Positions 1 through 8,862 of a stretch of 64,000 bases of DNA are shown here, in pieces. The first letter of the stretch is position 1, and every line of letters starts with the position of its first letter. The notes beneath the pieces were generated by a model that saw nothing but the letters and a program-made list of their open reading frames with translations, was not told the origin of the DNA and searched no databases. Position numbers and translations under genes: made by a program. Source of the stretch: Flavimaricola marinus (GTDB lineage Bacteria; Pseudomonadota; Alphaproteobacteria; Rhodobacterales; Rhodobacteraceae); NCBI RefSeq assembly GCF_900184895.1, contig NZ_FXZK01000001.1, forward strand, positions 186,001 to 250,000, in the 5' to 3' direction.

Positions 1-815
1 TCGGAGTTCGTAAGATATCCACCCTCGCCACGCGCGCCCTCAGTGATGAGGCAGCCGGCACCATAAATGCCGGTGGGATGGAACTGGACGAATTCCATGT
101 CCTGAAGCGGCAAACCCTGACGGGCCACCATACCGCCGCCGTCGCCCGTGCAGGTGTGCGCGGACGTTGCGCTGAAATAGGCGCGGCCATAACCACCAGT
201 GGCGAGCACGACCATTTTGGCGCTGAACAGGTGCATCGTGCCATCGTCGAGCTTCCAGGCCAGAACACCTTGGCAGACGCCGTCGTCGGACATGATCAGA
301 TCAAGCGCGAAATACTCGATGTAGAACTCGGCTTTTTGTTTCAGGCTCTGGCCGTAGAGCGTGTGCAGAATGGCGTGGCCTGTCCGGTCGGCCGCGGCAC
401 AGGTGCGCTGCACGGGAGGGCCTTCGCCGAATTCCGTCGTATGGCCGCCAAAGGGGCGCTGATAGATCTTGCCCTCTTCGGTCCGCGAAAACGGCACGCC
501 ATAGTGCTCGAGCTCATAAACGGCCTTTGGCGCTTCACGGGCGAGATATTCCATCGCATCGGTATCACCGAGCCAGTCAGAGCCCTTGACGGTGTCGTAC
601 ATATGCCACTGCCAATGATCCGGCCCCATGTTGGACAAGGACGCGGCGATGCCCCCTTGGGCCGCAACGGTGTGCGAGCGGGTCGGAAACACCTTGGTGA
701 TACAGGCGGTCTTCAGCCCCTGCTCGGCCATGCCCAAGGTGGCGCGCAATCCAGCGCCGCCGGCGCCGACAACGACCACGTCGAATTCATGGGTCTCGTA
801 TTCATATGCAGCCAT
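1..815 (-). CDS. sdhA: Succinate dehydrogenase flavoprotein subunit (partial)
   Basis: Catalytic flavoprotein of respiratory complex II, oxidising succinate to fumarate at the inner face of the cytoplasmic membrane. The 271 visible codons start with [20 protein letters not shown], giving the FAD dinucleotide-binding GAGGAG near residue 17. The SHTVAAQGG motif follows, with His48 as the expected site of covalent FAD attachment, and the [14 protein letters not shown] substrate-loop region is further on. The C-terminal part and sdhB lie beyond the left edge. It sits 38 bp downstream of sdhD on the same strand, as expected for an sdhCDAB operon. Identification is certain; only the truncation limits the entry. 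Confidence 0.97.
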   Translation of the reverse strand, partial: MAAYEYETHEFDVVVVGAGGAGLRATLGMAEQGLKTACITKVFPTRSHTVAAQGGIAASLSNMGPDHWQWHMYDTVKGSDWLGDTDAMEYLAREAPKAVYELEHYGVPFSRTEEGKIYQRPFGGHTTEFGEGPPVQRTCAAADRTGHAILHTLYGQSLKQKAEFYIEYFALDLIMSDDGVCQGVLAWKLDDGTMHLFSAKMVVLATGGYGRAYFSATSAHTCTGDGGGMVARQGLPLQDMEFVQFHPTGIYGAGCLITEGARGEGGYLTNS

Positions 816-853
816 GGATCAGAAGCTCCGAAAAAACGTGTGGTGGGCGGCGC

Positions 854-1225
854 TCAGAGCGCCAGCCGGACAATCGCGAAAAGAACCACGGCAGCGGCGC
901 CGTAGCTCAGGCAGATGGCGCCGATGATCAGCACCTTGCGGGCCATGCCGTGCACGTAGTCCTCGATCAGGGTTTGCACACCACCGCGGAAGTGGATCAG
1001 GCCGACGAGCATGGTAAGCGCCGCGACAATCGCCGGATAGGGGCGCGAGTAATAGGCGATGATCTCTTCGTACGTGCCACCCAGCGCAGGGCCAAAAGTA
1101 AACACGAAGAACGGAACGAGGATCGCCAAGGCGCAAGACGTCACGATCATTTGCCAATGATGCTCTGTCCCGGTCTTGGCGGCGCCATTGCCCACGGCGC
1201 GCTTGCGGTCGGTCATATATGCCAT
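854..1225 (-). CDS. sdhD: Succinate dehydrogenase membrane anchor subunit SdhD
   Basis: Small membrane anchor of complex II that, with SdhC, binds haem b and the quinone site. The 123-residue product has a short cytosolic N-terminus and three hydrophobic segments (about residues 27-47, 61-81 and 94-120). The segment with RPYPAIVAALTMLVGLIHFR carries a histidine suited to haem or quinone contact, followed by the EDYVHG motif typical of alphaproteobacterial SdhD. It lies 10 bp after sdhC and 38 bp before sdhA. Length and order match the family. Confidence 0.93.
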   Translation of the reverse strand: MAYMTDRKRAVGNGAAKTGTEHHWQMIVTSCALAILVPFFVFTFGPALGGTYEEIIAYYSRPYPAIVAALTMLVGLIHFRGGVQTLIEDYVHGMARKVLIIGAICLSYGAAAVVLFAIVRLAL

Positions 1226-1235
1226 GTCAGCCTCC

Positions 1236-1619
1236 TTACACCACGATCGCGGTGAAGATCGTCATCAGGACTGCGATGATCACCATCGCCTGCCCCATCA
1301 TCTCCGACTTGTGCACATCCAGCAGATATCCCGCATCCCACACCAGATGACGCAGCCCGCCGAGCATGTGATACCAGAGCGCTCCGACGCTGAGAAACAG
1401 CACCAGATCGCCAAACCAACTTGTGATCACACCGTTGGCCGTTGCGAAGGCTTCGGGCCCAGCGGCGGCAGCGGCAAACCACCATACGATGAGCAGTGTC
1501 GCCACGATCAGCGCGTTTCCGGTAATCCGCACGAAAATGGACGTCATCGACGTCCATTGCGGACGGTAGATCGTCAGATGCGGCGAGAGGGGGCGATTTC
1601 CCCGATTCACATCGGCCAT
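1236..1619 (-). CDS. sdhC: Succinate dehydrogenase cytochrome b556 subunit SdhC
   Basis: Cytochrome b subunit of complex II. The start MADVNRGNRPLSPHLTIYRP was chosen over an upstream in-frame start because AGGAAGGGA precedes it and the conserved 'RPLSPHLxIYR' signature begins ten residues in; this gives 127 residues, the usual length. Three membrane spans are visible. The haem-ligand region is 'WYHMLGGLRHLVWDAGYLLD', with the His of GLRHLVWD as the expected axial ligand. First gene of the sdh operon, with a paired palindromic operator about 145-175 bp upstream of the start. Confidence 0.95.
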   Translation of the reverse strand: MADVNRGNRPLSPHLTIYRPQWTSMTSIFVRITGNALIVATLLIVWWFAAAAAGPEAFATANGVITSWFGDLVLFLSVGALWYHMLGGLRHLVWDAGYLLDVHKSEMMGQAMVIIAVLMTIFTAIVV

Positions 1620-1761
1620 GAGAGTTCCCTTCCTGGCAATCGGCATAGGTCGGCTAACGCGCCAAACTTGGCACCTTGTGACGCATTTTCCGGGGGAAGT
1701 CATCCACCCGCAAGGGTTAAAACCGCGTCATCAAGCCGCGAAATCGCAGAAAGTTTCGCTC

Positions 1762-1792
1762 TGTGATCACGGCAGCCGAGACTGTGATCACA
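1762..1792. promoter_or_regulatory. Paired palindromic operator upstream of sdhC
   Basis: Two copies of the 10-bp palindrome TGTGATCAC(A/G) at 1762-1771 and 1783-1792, exactly 21 bp apart start to start, so on the same DNA face. They lie in the 279-bp gap between sdhC and the preceding co-directional gene. The same pair with the same spacing precedes sucC. Too short to be a CRP or FNR site, since it lacks the internal 4-6 bp spacer. Probably the binding site of a regulator of TCA genes that acts as a dimer of dimers (inference). Confidence 0.7.
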
Positions 1793-1898
1793 AATAGTCC
1801 TCTGGCTCGATGTTCGCAGAACCAACAAGGATCGGCCTGCACAGGGGCATCCGATCACCACCGCGGGCCTACCGTTCACGGCCGGCCCACGATACCGC

Positions 1899-2324
1899 CT
1901 AGCGCAGCTGCTCCAGAGCCTCGCGAACCGACGTCTGAAACGACAAGGACATCACCGCGACCTCACCGTCCATATGGAACCCGGCCAGATAGACGAACAA
2001 GGATCTGGCCTCGTCCTCGGTCCGCAAGGAAAAGATCTCTTGCACCAACCCCGGATCGTCGCGGCGTTGAACCACAGAGGTGCAGTGCGTGAACCCACCG
2101 GGAAAGTAGTTGGCAAGCCCGGTCGTCATGCCGGACCACATCTCGTCGGAAACAGACATCTTCGACAAGAGCGGCCCCAGGGACTCGCGCGTTACGCCAT
2201 CGAGAAAGACCTGCTTGACCGCTTCGAAATTCGGGACCACCTCAGATGGGCTGGGATCACACACCTGAGCGGCGGCGGGAGCCCCGGCCAGAAGGCAGAC
2301 AGCAATCAGGTGCGCGTGTTTCAT
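1899..2324 (-). CDS. Secreted hypothetical protein
   Basis: 141 residues starting with a clear signal peptide (MKHAHLIAVCLLAGAPAAAQ, cleavage likely after AAA-Q), then a mature part of about 120 residues with two cysteines (in QVCDPSP and FTHCTSV) that could form a disulfide. I do not recognise a family. Its ATG overlaps the mch stop by 4 bp (ATGA), so it is the last gene of the mcl2-nnrU-DUF1737-mch unit and presumably translationally coupled. Periplasmic location is likely; function is unknown. Confidence 0.75.
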   Translation of the reverse strand: MKHAHLIAVCLLAGAPAAAQVCDPSPSEVVPNFEAVKQVFLDGVTRESLGPLLSKMSVSDEMWSGMTTGLANYFPGGFTHCTSVVQRRDDPGLVQEIFSLRTEDEARSLFVYLAGFHMDGEVAVMSLSFQTSVREALEQLR

Positions 2325-3346
2325 ACAGGCATCAAGGCCCAGAAATCCAAATCAAGCAAGACGTCGGAGAGATATTTACCGTCAGCCCCTCGCAACGCAC
2401 CGGCTTCGCCCTTGGTCGCTACCAACCGCAGCCGGACGGCTCCGACCCCCGGAGCCTTAGTTTCGGCCGTTGCCAGCACTTCGGACCAAGCCCGGACCGT
2501 GTCGCCAGAGAAGCAGGGGTTTGCGTGCGCACCTGCGTTGAGGGCCACGATCAGCTGCGCATTCGCCAATCCGTTGAACGAAAGCGCACGAGCCAAGGAG
2601 ATCAAATGTCCGCCATAAATCAGACGCTTGCCGTCGTCGCGCTGAGTAGCATCGAAATGCACCTTGGCGGTGTTCTGCCAAAGCCGGGTTGCCAGCATAT
2701 GTTCGGCCTCTTCGACGGTCACGCCGTCTACGTGGTCGATGATCTCGCCGACGGAATAGTCACTCAACCGATGAGGTTCGCCGGCCAGACCGAAATCATA
2801 ACCTGTGAAATCTAGGCCATCCGGCACCACAAGCGTTTCGGGCGGGACAACGGACGCCAAATCGGGAATGACGGCCTGCGGCGCCTCTCCCGGTGCACGC
2901 CGGCGCACCATGACCCAGCGAACGTAGCTCAAAACTTCGGTGCCATGCTGGTTGAGTCCGCGCGTCCTAACCCAGACCACCCCACTCTTTCCGTTGGAGT
3001 TCTGTTTGAGGCCAATGACTTCCGACTGTGCGCGCAGGGTATCGCCCGGCCAGACCGGAGCAAGCCACCGCCCCTCGGCATAGCCGAGGTTGGCAACGGC
3101 ATTCAGCGACACGTCGGGAACGGTTTTGCCAAAAACCGTGTGGAACGCTATCAGATCGTCGAGCGGTGCGGCCGGAAGCCCGCAGTCGGCTGCAAATGCG
3201 TCCGAGGAATAAAGCGCGCCCCGCGCAGGATAGAGCGCGTGATACAGGGCTCGCTCTCCTCCGGACAGCGTCCGCGGCACCGCATGGTCTATCACCTCGC
3301 CGAGCCGGTAGTCCTCGAAAAAGCGGCCAGCGTTGGTTTTCGTCAT
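2321..3346 (-). CDS. mch: Mesaconyl-CoA hydratase (beta-methylmalyl-CoA dehydratase), MaoC superfamily
   Basis: Interconverts mesaconyl-C1-CoA and beta-methylmalyl-CoA in the ethylmalonyl-CoA pathway of acetyl-CoA assimilation. The 341-residue product carries two hot-dog halves. The N-terminal half includes 'GRFFEDYRLGEVIDHAVPRTL' and 'LDDLIAFHTVFGKTVPD'; the C-terminal half contains 'YGGHLISLARALSFNGL', matching known alphaproteobacterial Mch. It is followed with 4-bp overlap by a secreted protein and preceded with 4-bp overlap by a DUF1737 gene. The nearby malyl-CoA thioesterase/lyase supports the pathway call; in Rhodobacter sphaeroides mch and mcl2 are also close neighbours (from memory). 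Confidence 0.9.
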   Translation of the reverse strand: MTKTNAGRFFEDYRLGEVIDHAVPRTLSGGERALYHALYPARGALYSSDAFAADCGLPAAPLDDLIAFHTVFGKTVPDVSLNAVANLGYAEGRWLAPVWPGDTLRAQSEVIGLKQNSNGKSGVVWVRTRGLNQHGTEVLSYVRWVMVRRRAPGEAPQAVIPDLASVVPPETLVVPDGLDFTGYDFGLAGEPHRLSDYSVGEIIDHVDGVTVEEAEHMLATRLWQNTAKVHFDATQRDDGKRLIYGGHLISLARALSFNGLANAQLIVALNAGAHANPCFSGDTVRAWSEVLATAETKAPGVGAVRLRLVATKGEAGALRGADGKYLSDVLLDLDFWALMPV

Positions 3347-3552
3347 TGCTGGCCCAGCTTCATATCCGGGGAATAGTCCTGCGGCACGTCCTTAGTCACC
3401 GCTTGTGCACAGCGCATCACACCGTTGGCAGCGTCAAAGCCGTAGGCTGGATCGCCGTAGAGTTCCCAACCCTTTGACAATGCCTCGGACACTTTGTGGC
3501 AGAATTCCGACGTGTCATCCGCGGTCAGCAATCGATACAGTTTTGCCATCAT
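3343..3552 (-). CDS. DUF1737 family small protein
   Basis: 69 residues beginning MMAKLYRLLTADDTSEFCHKV, with the W-E-L-Y-G-x-P segment (residues 29-35) characteristic of DUF1737 proteins, which are small and functionally uncharacterised. Start and stop are fixed by neighbours: the end overlaps the mch start by 4 bp and the start lies one base from the stop of the NnrU-family gene. Probably cytosolic. Its job in the ethylmalonyl-CoA unit is unknown. Confidence 0.8.
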   Translation of the reverse strand: MMAKLYRLLTADDTSEFCHKVSEALSKGWELYGDPAYGFDAANGVMRCAQAVTKDVPQDYSPDMKLGQQ

Positions 3553-3553
3553 T

Positions 3554-4114
3554 TCACCCCCAAGGTTGTACGCCGAGCCAATTGTGGATCAGCATCACGA
3601 CAGTCACGATGACCAGCGTCAACACGACATAGATGGCTTCCTTGCGGGCGCCTCCATGAGCTGGCGGAGTCCAGGCCGGTTCTTGCGAATTGATCAGTGC
3701 GATTTCGACCAACGCCCAGATCAGCAGCCCTCCAAAGAGTACGAACGATGCAACATCGCCGTTCACCAAAAGGTGCGCCACGGCCCAGAGCGAAAAACCG
3801 GTTAGTTGCGGATGGCGCATCTTGGTGCCCAGCCAGACACGAGGCTTCCCTGCTGCTGGCCCCCCTACGGCATAGACATAGAATGCCACGACCATCAGCA
3901 GATTGTTGATCCCCACCAAAGGCGCAGACCGCCCCCAGAAGACCGCACCTTCGGCACCACGATATCCGATCACCATAAGAACCACGCTCAGCACGATGGC
4001 GACCGCAACAAGTCCTTTGCCCGGATCACCCAACTTGCCCCGTGGCCCCGGCGCCAAACGCTTGAACAGATGCGCGGCCCACCAAAGAGCGACGCCCAAA
4101 ATCAATAGTGTCAT
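3554..4114 (-). CDS. NnrU-family integral membrane protein
   Basis: 186 residues with five or so hydrophobic segments spaced over the whole length. 'GTKMRHPQLTGFSLWAVAHLLVNGD' (about residues 96-120) is the hallmark of the NnrU/isoprenylcysteine-methyltransferase-like family; the His residues of RHPQ and AHLLVNGD are the conserved ones. NnrU was named in denitrifiers, but the family is widespread in Rhodobacterales without denitrification, and nothing here points to nitrogen oxides. The start overlaps the stop of the malyl-CoA thioesterase/lyase gene by 4 bp. Confidence 0.85.
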   Translation of the reverse strand: MTLLILGVALWWAAHLFKRLAPGPRGKLGDPGKGLVAVAIVLSVVLMVIGYRGAEGAVFWGRSAPLVGINNLLMVVAFYVYAVGGPAAGKPRVWLGTKMRHPQLTGFSLWAVAHLLVNGDVASFVLFGGLLIWALVEIALINSQEPAWTPPAHGGARKEAIYVVLTLVIVTVVMLIHNWLGVQPWG

Positions 4115-4959
4115 GCGCCCTCAAGCTCCTCGATGGCATCCCTTTTCGCCAAGGTCGCCTTTGCCGTGACGATATGCAAGTTCTCCACGATCTTGCCATC
4201 AACGACAGCGACGCCCTCGCCCTTGGCCTCTGCCTCCGCAAAGGCTGCAATCTGTCGTTCGGCCAGGTCGATTTCGTCAGCAGAAGGCGCGAATGCTGCG
4301 TTCGCCAGTTCCAACTGGTCGGGATGAATCAGAGATTTGCCGTCGAACCCCATGTCGCGGCCCTGCGCGCATTCGTGAGCCAGACCCTCCATATCGCGGA
4401 ACGCGTTGTAGACTCCGTCCAGCGCCACGCGGCCGTAGGCCCGAGCCGCCACGAGGCATGTCTGAAGCGCGAACAGCAACGGTTCGCGGAATTGGCTCGA
4501 CCGCGTTCCGAGATCCTTCGCGAGATCGTTGGTGCCCAAGACAATTCCGGCCAGTCTGGGATGCGCACAGATACTGGCCGCATTCAGCACCCCCAAAGGT
4601 GTCTCCATCATCGCCCAGATCGGCAGATCTCCGACCAGTTCCGCCAATGCATCCAGATCCGCGGGCCCGTTCACTTTGGGTAAGAGAACACCGTCGCAAT
4701 CCATATCCGCCACGGCCAATGCGTCGTCGCGGCCCCATTCTGTTTCGAGCGCATTGATCCTGACGATCCGGGCGCGTGGCCCATAGCCCCCTTCTGCCAA
4801 CGCTTCAGCCAGCGCCGCGCGAGCGGCAACCTTTTCGGACGGCACAACGGCGTCTTCCAGATCAAAAAGGATGGCATCGGTCTGCAACGTGCGCGCCTTG
4901 GCCAGCGCACGGGACCGCGAGGCTGGAATATACAAGGCGGAACGATAGGGGCGGGTCAT
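4111..4959 (-). CDS. mcl2: CitE/HpcH-family (3S)-malyl-CoA thioesterase or malyl-CoA lyase
   Basis: Member of the CitE-like TIM-barrel family acting on malyl-CoA, 282 residues. Visible motifs are 'RSALYIPASRSRALAKA' near the N-terminus, 'DAILFDLEDAVVPSEK' (metal and CoA region), the ARIVRIN strand, 'PIWAMMETPLGVLNA' with the metal-binding Glu, and 'LGTNDLAKDL'. Linkage to mch and the length favour the stand-alone (3S)-malyl-CoA thioesterase Mcl2 of the ethylmalonyl-CoA pathway over the longer Mcl1 lyase; this choice is inference. Start at MTRPYRS because AGGAAGGA lies just upstream. First gene of a five-gene co-directional overlapping unit. Confidence 0.82.
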   Translation of the reverse strand: MTRPYRSALYIPASRSRALAKARTLQTDAILFDLEDAVVPSEKVAARAALAEALAEGGYGPRARIVRINALETEWGRDDALAVADMDCDGVLLPKVNGPADLDALAELVGDLPIWAMMETPLGVLNAASICAHPRLAGIVLGTNDLAKDLGTRSSQFREPLLFALQTCLVAARAYGRVALDGVYNAFRDMEGLAHECAQGRDMGFDGKSLIHPDQLELANAAFAPSADEIDLAERQIAAFAEAEAKGEGVAVVDGKIVENLHIVTAKATLAKRDAIEELEGA

Positions 4960-5264
4960 CTCAAGGTCCTTCCTGACATGCATTCACTGAATGCTGGTCG
5001 CAATAAAGTTGCGCGCAGAAAGCCCAAAATTTGGGGATATTTCAACCCCAAATGCGCCGCAGCGCAGCATTCCGCAGATGTTGCGCGGTATGACTGCAAC
5101 CGGGCACGGTCCGTTAACCATTATTTGTCAGGCTATCTTCAGACTTCCTCGACAGAAGGGCCGCAGAAGGATGGGGCGCTCAACCAAACGGGCGATGGAC
5201 AAGGCGGTTTCAAGATCATGACACGCAACGCGTCGGGCCGGGCATACCGGAGCCGCGCCAACCA
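4960..5264. other. Divergent intergenic region, no gene seen
   Basis: About 305 bases between the divergently read mcl2-type gene and the small secreted-protein gene. It should hold both promoters. It includes an AT-richer stretch around 5100-5140 (GTTAACCATTATTTGTCAGG) on the side of the rightward gene. Short reading frames crossing it have no ribosome binding site or recognisable product. No tRNA or clear operator was found. Confidence 0.6.
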
Positions 5265-5591
5265 ATGGTGATGACGATGAATAGAAAGCTTCTTTGCCTG
5301 ACCGCCGCTCTCTTTGTCGGCGCTGCACTGGCCAGCCCCTCAATAGCCCAATCCCGAAACTGCGCGGCGCATGACGACGTGGTCCAAAGACTGGCGGCCG
5401 GATATGGCGAATCCCGGCAATCAATCGCACTTGGCGCCAATAATACCGTGGTCGAAGTCTTTGCCTCGGAAGAATCCGGGACGTGGACCATCACCGTGAC
5501 CACGCCGGGCGGCCCGACCTGCCTCGTCGCCGCTGGGCAAGCCTATCAATCGGTCAACGAACCGCTTCCAAGCTCGGATTCCGGTGCATAG
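5265..5591 (+). CDS. Small secreted hypothetical protein
   Basis: 108 residues with a signal peptide (hydrophobic core LLCLTAALFVGAALA, cleavage near SIAQ-SRN). The mature part of about 78 residues has two cysteines (NCAAHDD and TCLVAAG) and a 'VEVFASEESGTWTITVTTPGG' beta-rich stretch, a pattern common among small periplasmic proteins of Rhodobacterales. Three in-frame ATGs lie within 12 bp, so the start could be 5265, 5271 or 5277; GGAG at 5249-5252 serves any of them. Stands alone between two intergenic regions. Function unknown. Confidence 0.72.
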   Translation: MVMTMNRKLLCLTAALFVGAALASPSIAQSRNCAAHDDVVQRLAAGYGESRQSIALGANNTVVEVFASEESGTWTITVTTPGGPTCLVAAGQAYQSVNEPLPSSDSGA

Positions 5592-5602
5592 TCCGTCAGT
5601 TA

Positions 5603-5626
5603 CGGTCATTGCACCATCAATGACCG
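5603..5626. other. Perfect stem-loop between the secreted-protein gene and mdh
   Basis: Nine-base-pair stem CGGTCATTG/CAATGACCG (5603-5611 with 5618-5626) with a six-base loop, followed by a second GC-rich stem of 9 bp with one wobble pair (5631-5639 with 5653-5661). Neither is followed by a T run. They may terminate the upstream gene weakly or protect the mdh leader; the role is not clear. Confidence 0.45.
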
Positions 5627-5731
5627 GCCCGCGGCGGCCCCACGTGAACGGAGGTCGCCGCCATTGATTTGATCCATCTTGGAGGGATGCTGCGTCGCGG
5701 CAGGCTTGCACGACGCGGCAACTGGCGATAG

Positions 5732-6733
<1,002 letters not shown>

Positions 6734-6756
6734 TCGGACCTCGTACAAAGACGGCA

Positions 6757-6788
6757 AAACGGCGGGCAATGGCCCGCCGTTTCGCTTT
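6757..6788 (+). terminator. Rho-independent terminator after mdh
   Basis: Perfect 11-bp stem AAACGGCGGGC/GCCCGCCGTTT (6757-6767 and 6772-6782) with a four-base loop AATG, followed by TTTCGCTTTT. It starts 24 bp after the mdh stop. The symmetric A/T flanks mean it may also serve the convergent VPLPA-CTERM gene. Confidence 0.88.
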
Positions 6789-6806
6789 TCGAGATAGCGT
6801 CGGCTC

Positions 6807-7430
6807 TCAGGCGCTCTTGCGGCGACGACGCAACGTCGCCAGCGCACCGCCCAACAGCAGGATCGACGCCGGGAGTGGCACCGCCGCGACGACCGTCGCG
6901 GCCTGAACGTAGAACTGGTGCGCGTCGGAGCCACCATATGCAAATGTGAACTCGGTCACTCCGGCAAAGCTTTCGGCGGCGAGTTCATCGAAGGTATATT
7001 CCGTCAACGCGGCTCCGTTCACTCCGAACAGCAGTGTGAGGGAATCCGAGGCAAGCGGGACGTGACCATCGTCGCGGAAGACCAGATCCGATAGATCGTA
7101 AGAGCCATCCAGCGTGAGCGTGACGGTTTCGCCTGCGGTGATGTTGTCGTCCGAACTCGGCGCACATTCGTTATCGTTGACGGCGGCTGTCGCGGTCCAG
7201 TTCGAACAGACACCCAAACCGGCATCGCCGCTGTCAAGATAGGCCGCGGCTTCTCCACTTGTGCCAGTTGCCTCGAACGTGACGGTCACGCCGTCCATCA
7301 CCAGTGAATCGCCATTTGCGATTCCGGTTTCTGCACCGTTGGCCGTCGTCATGAAATCCAGCGTTGCCGCTCCCGCCGAAGTGGCGAAGAACATGGCGGC
7401 AATGCCGGCTGCGATCGTAAATGGTTTCAT
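6807..7430 (-). CDS. VPLPA-CTERM sorting-domain surface protein
   Basis: 207-residue exported protein. The start at MKPFTIAAG gives a signal peptide cleaved after SAGAA. The mature part is Asp/Gly/Thr rich with beta-strand character and one Cys pair (GVCSNW and NECAPSS). It ends in the tripartite sorting signal VPLPA-SILLLGGALATL-RRRRKSA: a motif, one membrane segment and a basic tail. VPLPA-CTERM signals are typical of Rhodobacterales and are thought to be processed by a rhombosortase/exosortase-like system; no such enzyme is in the window. Convergent with mdh. Confidence 0.85.
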   Translation of the reverse strand: MKPFTIAAGIAAMFFATSAGAATLDFMTTANGAETGIANGDSLVMDGVTVTFEATGTSGEAAAYLDSGDAGLGVCSNWTATAAVNDNECAPSSDDNITAGETVTLTLDGSYDLSDLVFRDDGHVPLASDSLTLLFGVNGAALTEYTFDELAAESFAGVTEFTFAYGGSDAHQFYVQAATVVAAVPLPASILLLGGALATLRRRRKSA

Positions 7431-7747
7431 AGTACGTACTCCAGCAAACATCGACTATGACCCGGACCGACCCTTCCCCCAGCTATTCTGCGCTCCACTG
7501 CAATATGTGCGTCGCAAGATCTAGGTGACCTTTGTCCGCGGTCGTTTCGTTAACGTTTAATTAATGACACAGTTTTGCCCAAAACTTGGCGCTTTTTTGG
7601 GCGCTCAAAGCTAAGCCACTGGAATCGCTGACATCAACCGTTTCCGATTCGTGACCAATCGCATCTTTTGGTATCGATTGTTTCAATCACCGCATTGCCG
7701 CAACCGAATCGGGACTGGTTTTCTCCGAAGAATGGCCGCTCACGAAG
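7431..7747. other. Intergenic region upstream of the VPLPA-CTERM gene
   Basis: 317 bases without a gene. It should carry the minus-strand promoter of the VPLPA-CTERM gene. It is AT-rich in the middle (7545-7565, GTTTAATTAATGACAC) and holds an 8-bp inverted repeat GCCCAAAA/TTTTGGGC at 7577-7584 and 7595-7602, which could be the end of the glycosyltransferase transcript or an operator. Confidence 0.55.
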
Positions 7748-7936
7748 CTAAACCTTGTACGCCAATTCTGACGTCAGATCTGGAAACCGCTGCTTGAGCC
7801 AGGAGTCGAATGCAGCTTCGCTCCAATCCAAATCCCGGGCGGGATAGGCGGCAGCCGCGGCCCTCCAGGGCTCGATCGGCATCGCAGTCAGCAGACCGAG
7901 GGCGACCATGCGTTCCGCCAGTGCGTCAGGCAACAT
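7748..7936 (-). CDS. Small hypothetical protein
   Basis: 62 residues, acidic and alanine rich: 'MLPDALAERMVALGLL' followed by 'DLDWSEAAFDSWLKQRFPDL'. No signal peptide or membrane segment. Not recognised. It begins 6 bp after the glycosyltransferase stop on the same strand, which supports it as the second gene of a two-gene operon. The W-x(8)-W spacing suggests a small helical protein. Confidence 0.6.
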   Translation of the reverse strand: MLPDALAERMVALGLLTAMPIEPWRAAAAAYPARDLDWSEAAFDSWLKQRFPDLTSELAYKV

Positions 7937-7942
7937 GCGTAA

Positions 7943-8785
7943 TTAACCATGCAAGGTGGTCAGCGTCTCAACGTCGCCCGAACACTGCCGGATCGCTTCG
8001 ATCTGGGCAAACCGTCGCTCGTTAAGGCGGGTCTTCAGAACCGCTTCACTATGGGCATCCCGCACTTTGCGCAGCAGCTTCACCTTCCAGTGCAATGGTG
8101 TCAGACCGTCGAAATAAACCAGACGGGTGCTTGTGCTTTCCCAGCTCTTCACCTTTTGCTCGTGATCGGCCCAGCCATCGCTGCCCCGATGTTTCGTTGC
8201 ATGGATGCCCAGATAGAGATGGTGCCACGTTCGGGCAAAGGGTTTTCCGTTTGGATAGCCCAGGAGGCCTTGGTTCAGATACTTGAACGACGCGCCAAAA
8301 ACGTCAGGCAGCCCGCCCGTCGCCCGCCGCACGGGATGCCGCTCGGCGCCTGCAAAAATCGATGGGCGGTCTTGGCCCGCCAACCAAACCCGCTCTGAAT
8401 TCTGGATCGTCAATGAGACGACACTGTCCGGTAGGGCAGCAAGCTCCGCCTCCAATGCGTCGGAGAGATGCAGAAATTCATCGCCGTCGCAGTGTAGTAG
8501 CCAGTCCACTCGAGCCTGATCATAGGCATCCATCGCATTGAACAACTGACGGCGCACGTGGACCTGCGGGTATTCGCCCTTCGCCGACCAGTAGGCTGCA
8601 TCGGTCCGTGTCAGGATGACCGCGCTGTCTTGCGCAAACAACGCCTCGACGTCCGGTGCATCGCGGTCGAGGTAAAGGTATATCTGCGCGGCTCCCAGAG
8701 CCCTATGATGCGCGACGAATGCCGCCAGCAGAGGCAAAGGCTCATCAACGGTAGCAACGATGCCCCAACTAGATTTCAGCACCAT
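7943..8785 (-). CDS. Glycosyltransferase family 2-like protein
   Basis: About 280 residues. Features are an N-terminal '[26 protein letters not shown]' strand-helix typical of GT-A enzymes, the metal/sugar-nucleotide motif [10 protein letters not shown] (about residues 98-107 from this start), and a late His-rich region around '[16 protein letters not shown]'. This matches the Glyco_tranf_2_4 group common in Rhodobacterales. Acceptor and sugar are unknown; polysaccharide or surface glycan synthesis is a guess. An upstream GTG at 8803 is also open, but GGAG sits nine bases before the ATG at 8785, so that start is preferred. Divergent from sucC. Confidence 0.8.
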   Translation of the reverse strand: MVLKSSWGIVATVDEPLPLLAAFVAHHRALGAAQIYLYLDRDAPDVEALFAQDSAVILTRTDAAYWSAKGEYPQVHVRRQLFNAMDAYDQARVDWLLHCDGDEFLHLSDALEAELAALPDSVVSLTIQNSERVWLAGQDRPSIFAGAERHPVRRATGGLPDVFGASFKYLNQGLLGYPNGKPFARTWHHLYLGIHATKHRGSDGWADHEQKVKSWESTSTRLVYFDGLTPLHWKVKLLRKVRDAHSEAVLKTRLNERRFAQIEAIRQCSGDVETLTTLHG

Positions 8786-8862
8786 CGACCCAGTCTCCAC
8801 CACAACAATTGCAGCCTAATCCCCGACCGATTCTGGCACAAGATGGTCGCAGACGTCGCTTT

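Noticed and set aside
1763-2092. Plus-strand frame opposite the secreted-protein gene
   Set aside because: Its product is low-complexity Pro/Arg/Thr rich and it overlaps a minus-strand gene with a signal peptide and coupled start.
3554-4114. Denitrification role for the NnrU-family gene
   Set aside because: The family is widespread without denitrification, and the neighbours are ethylmalonyl-CoA and TCA genes only.
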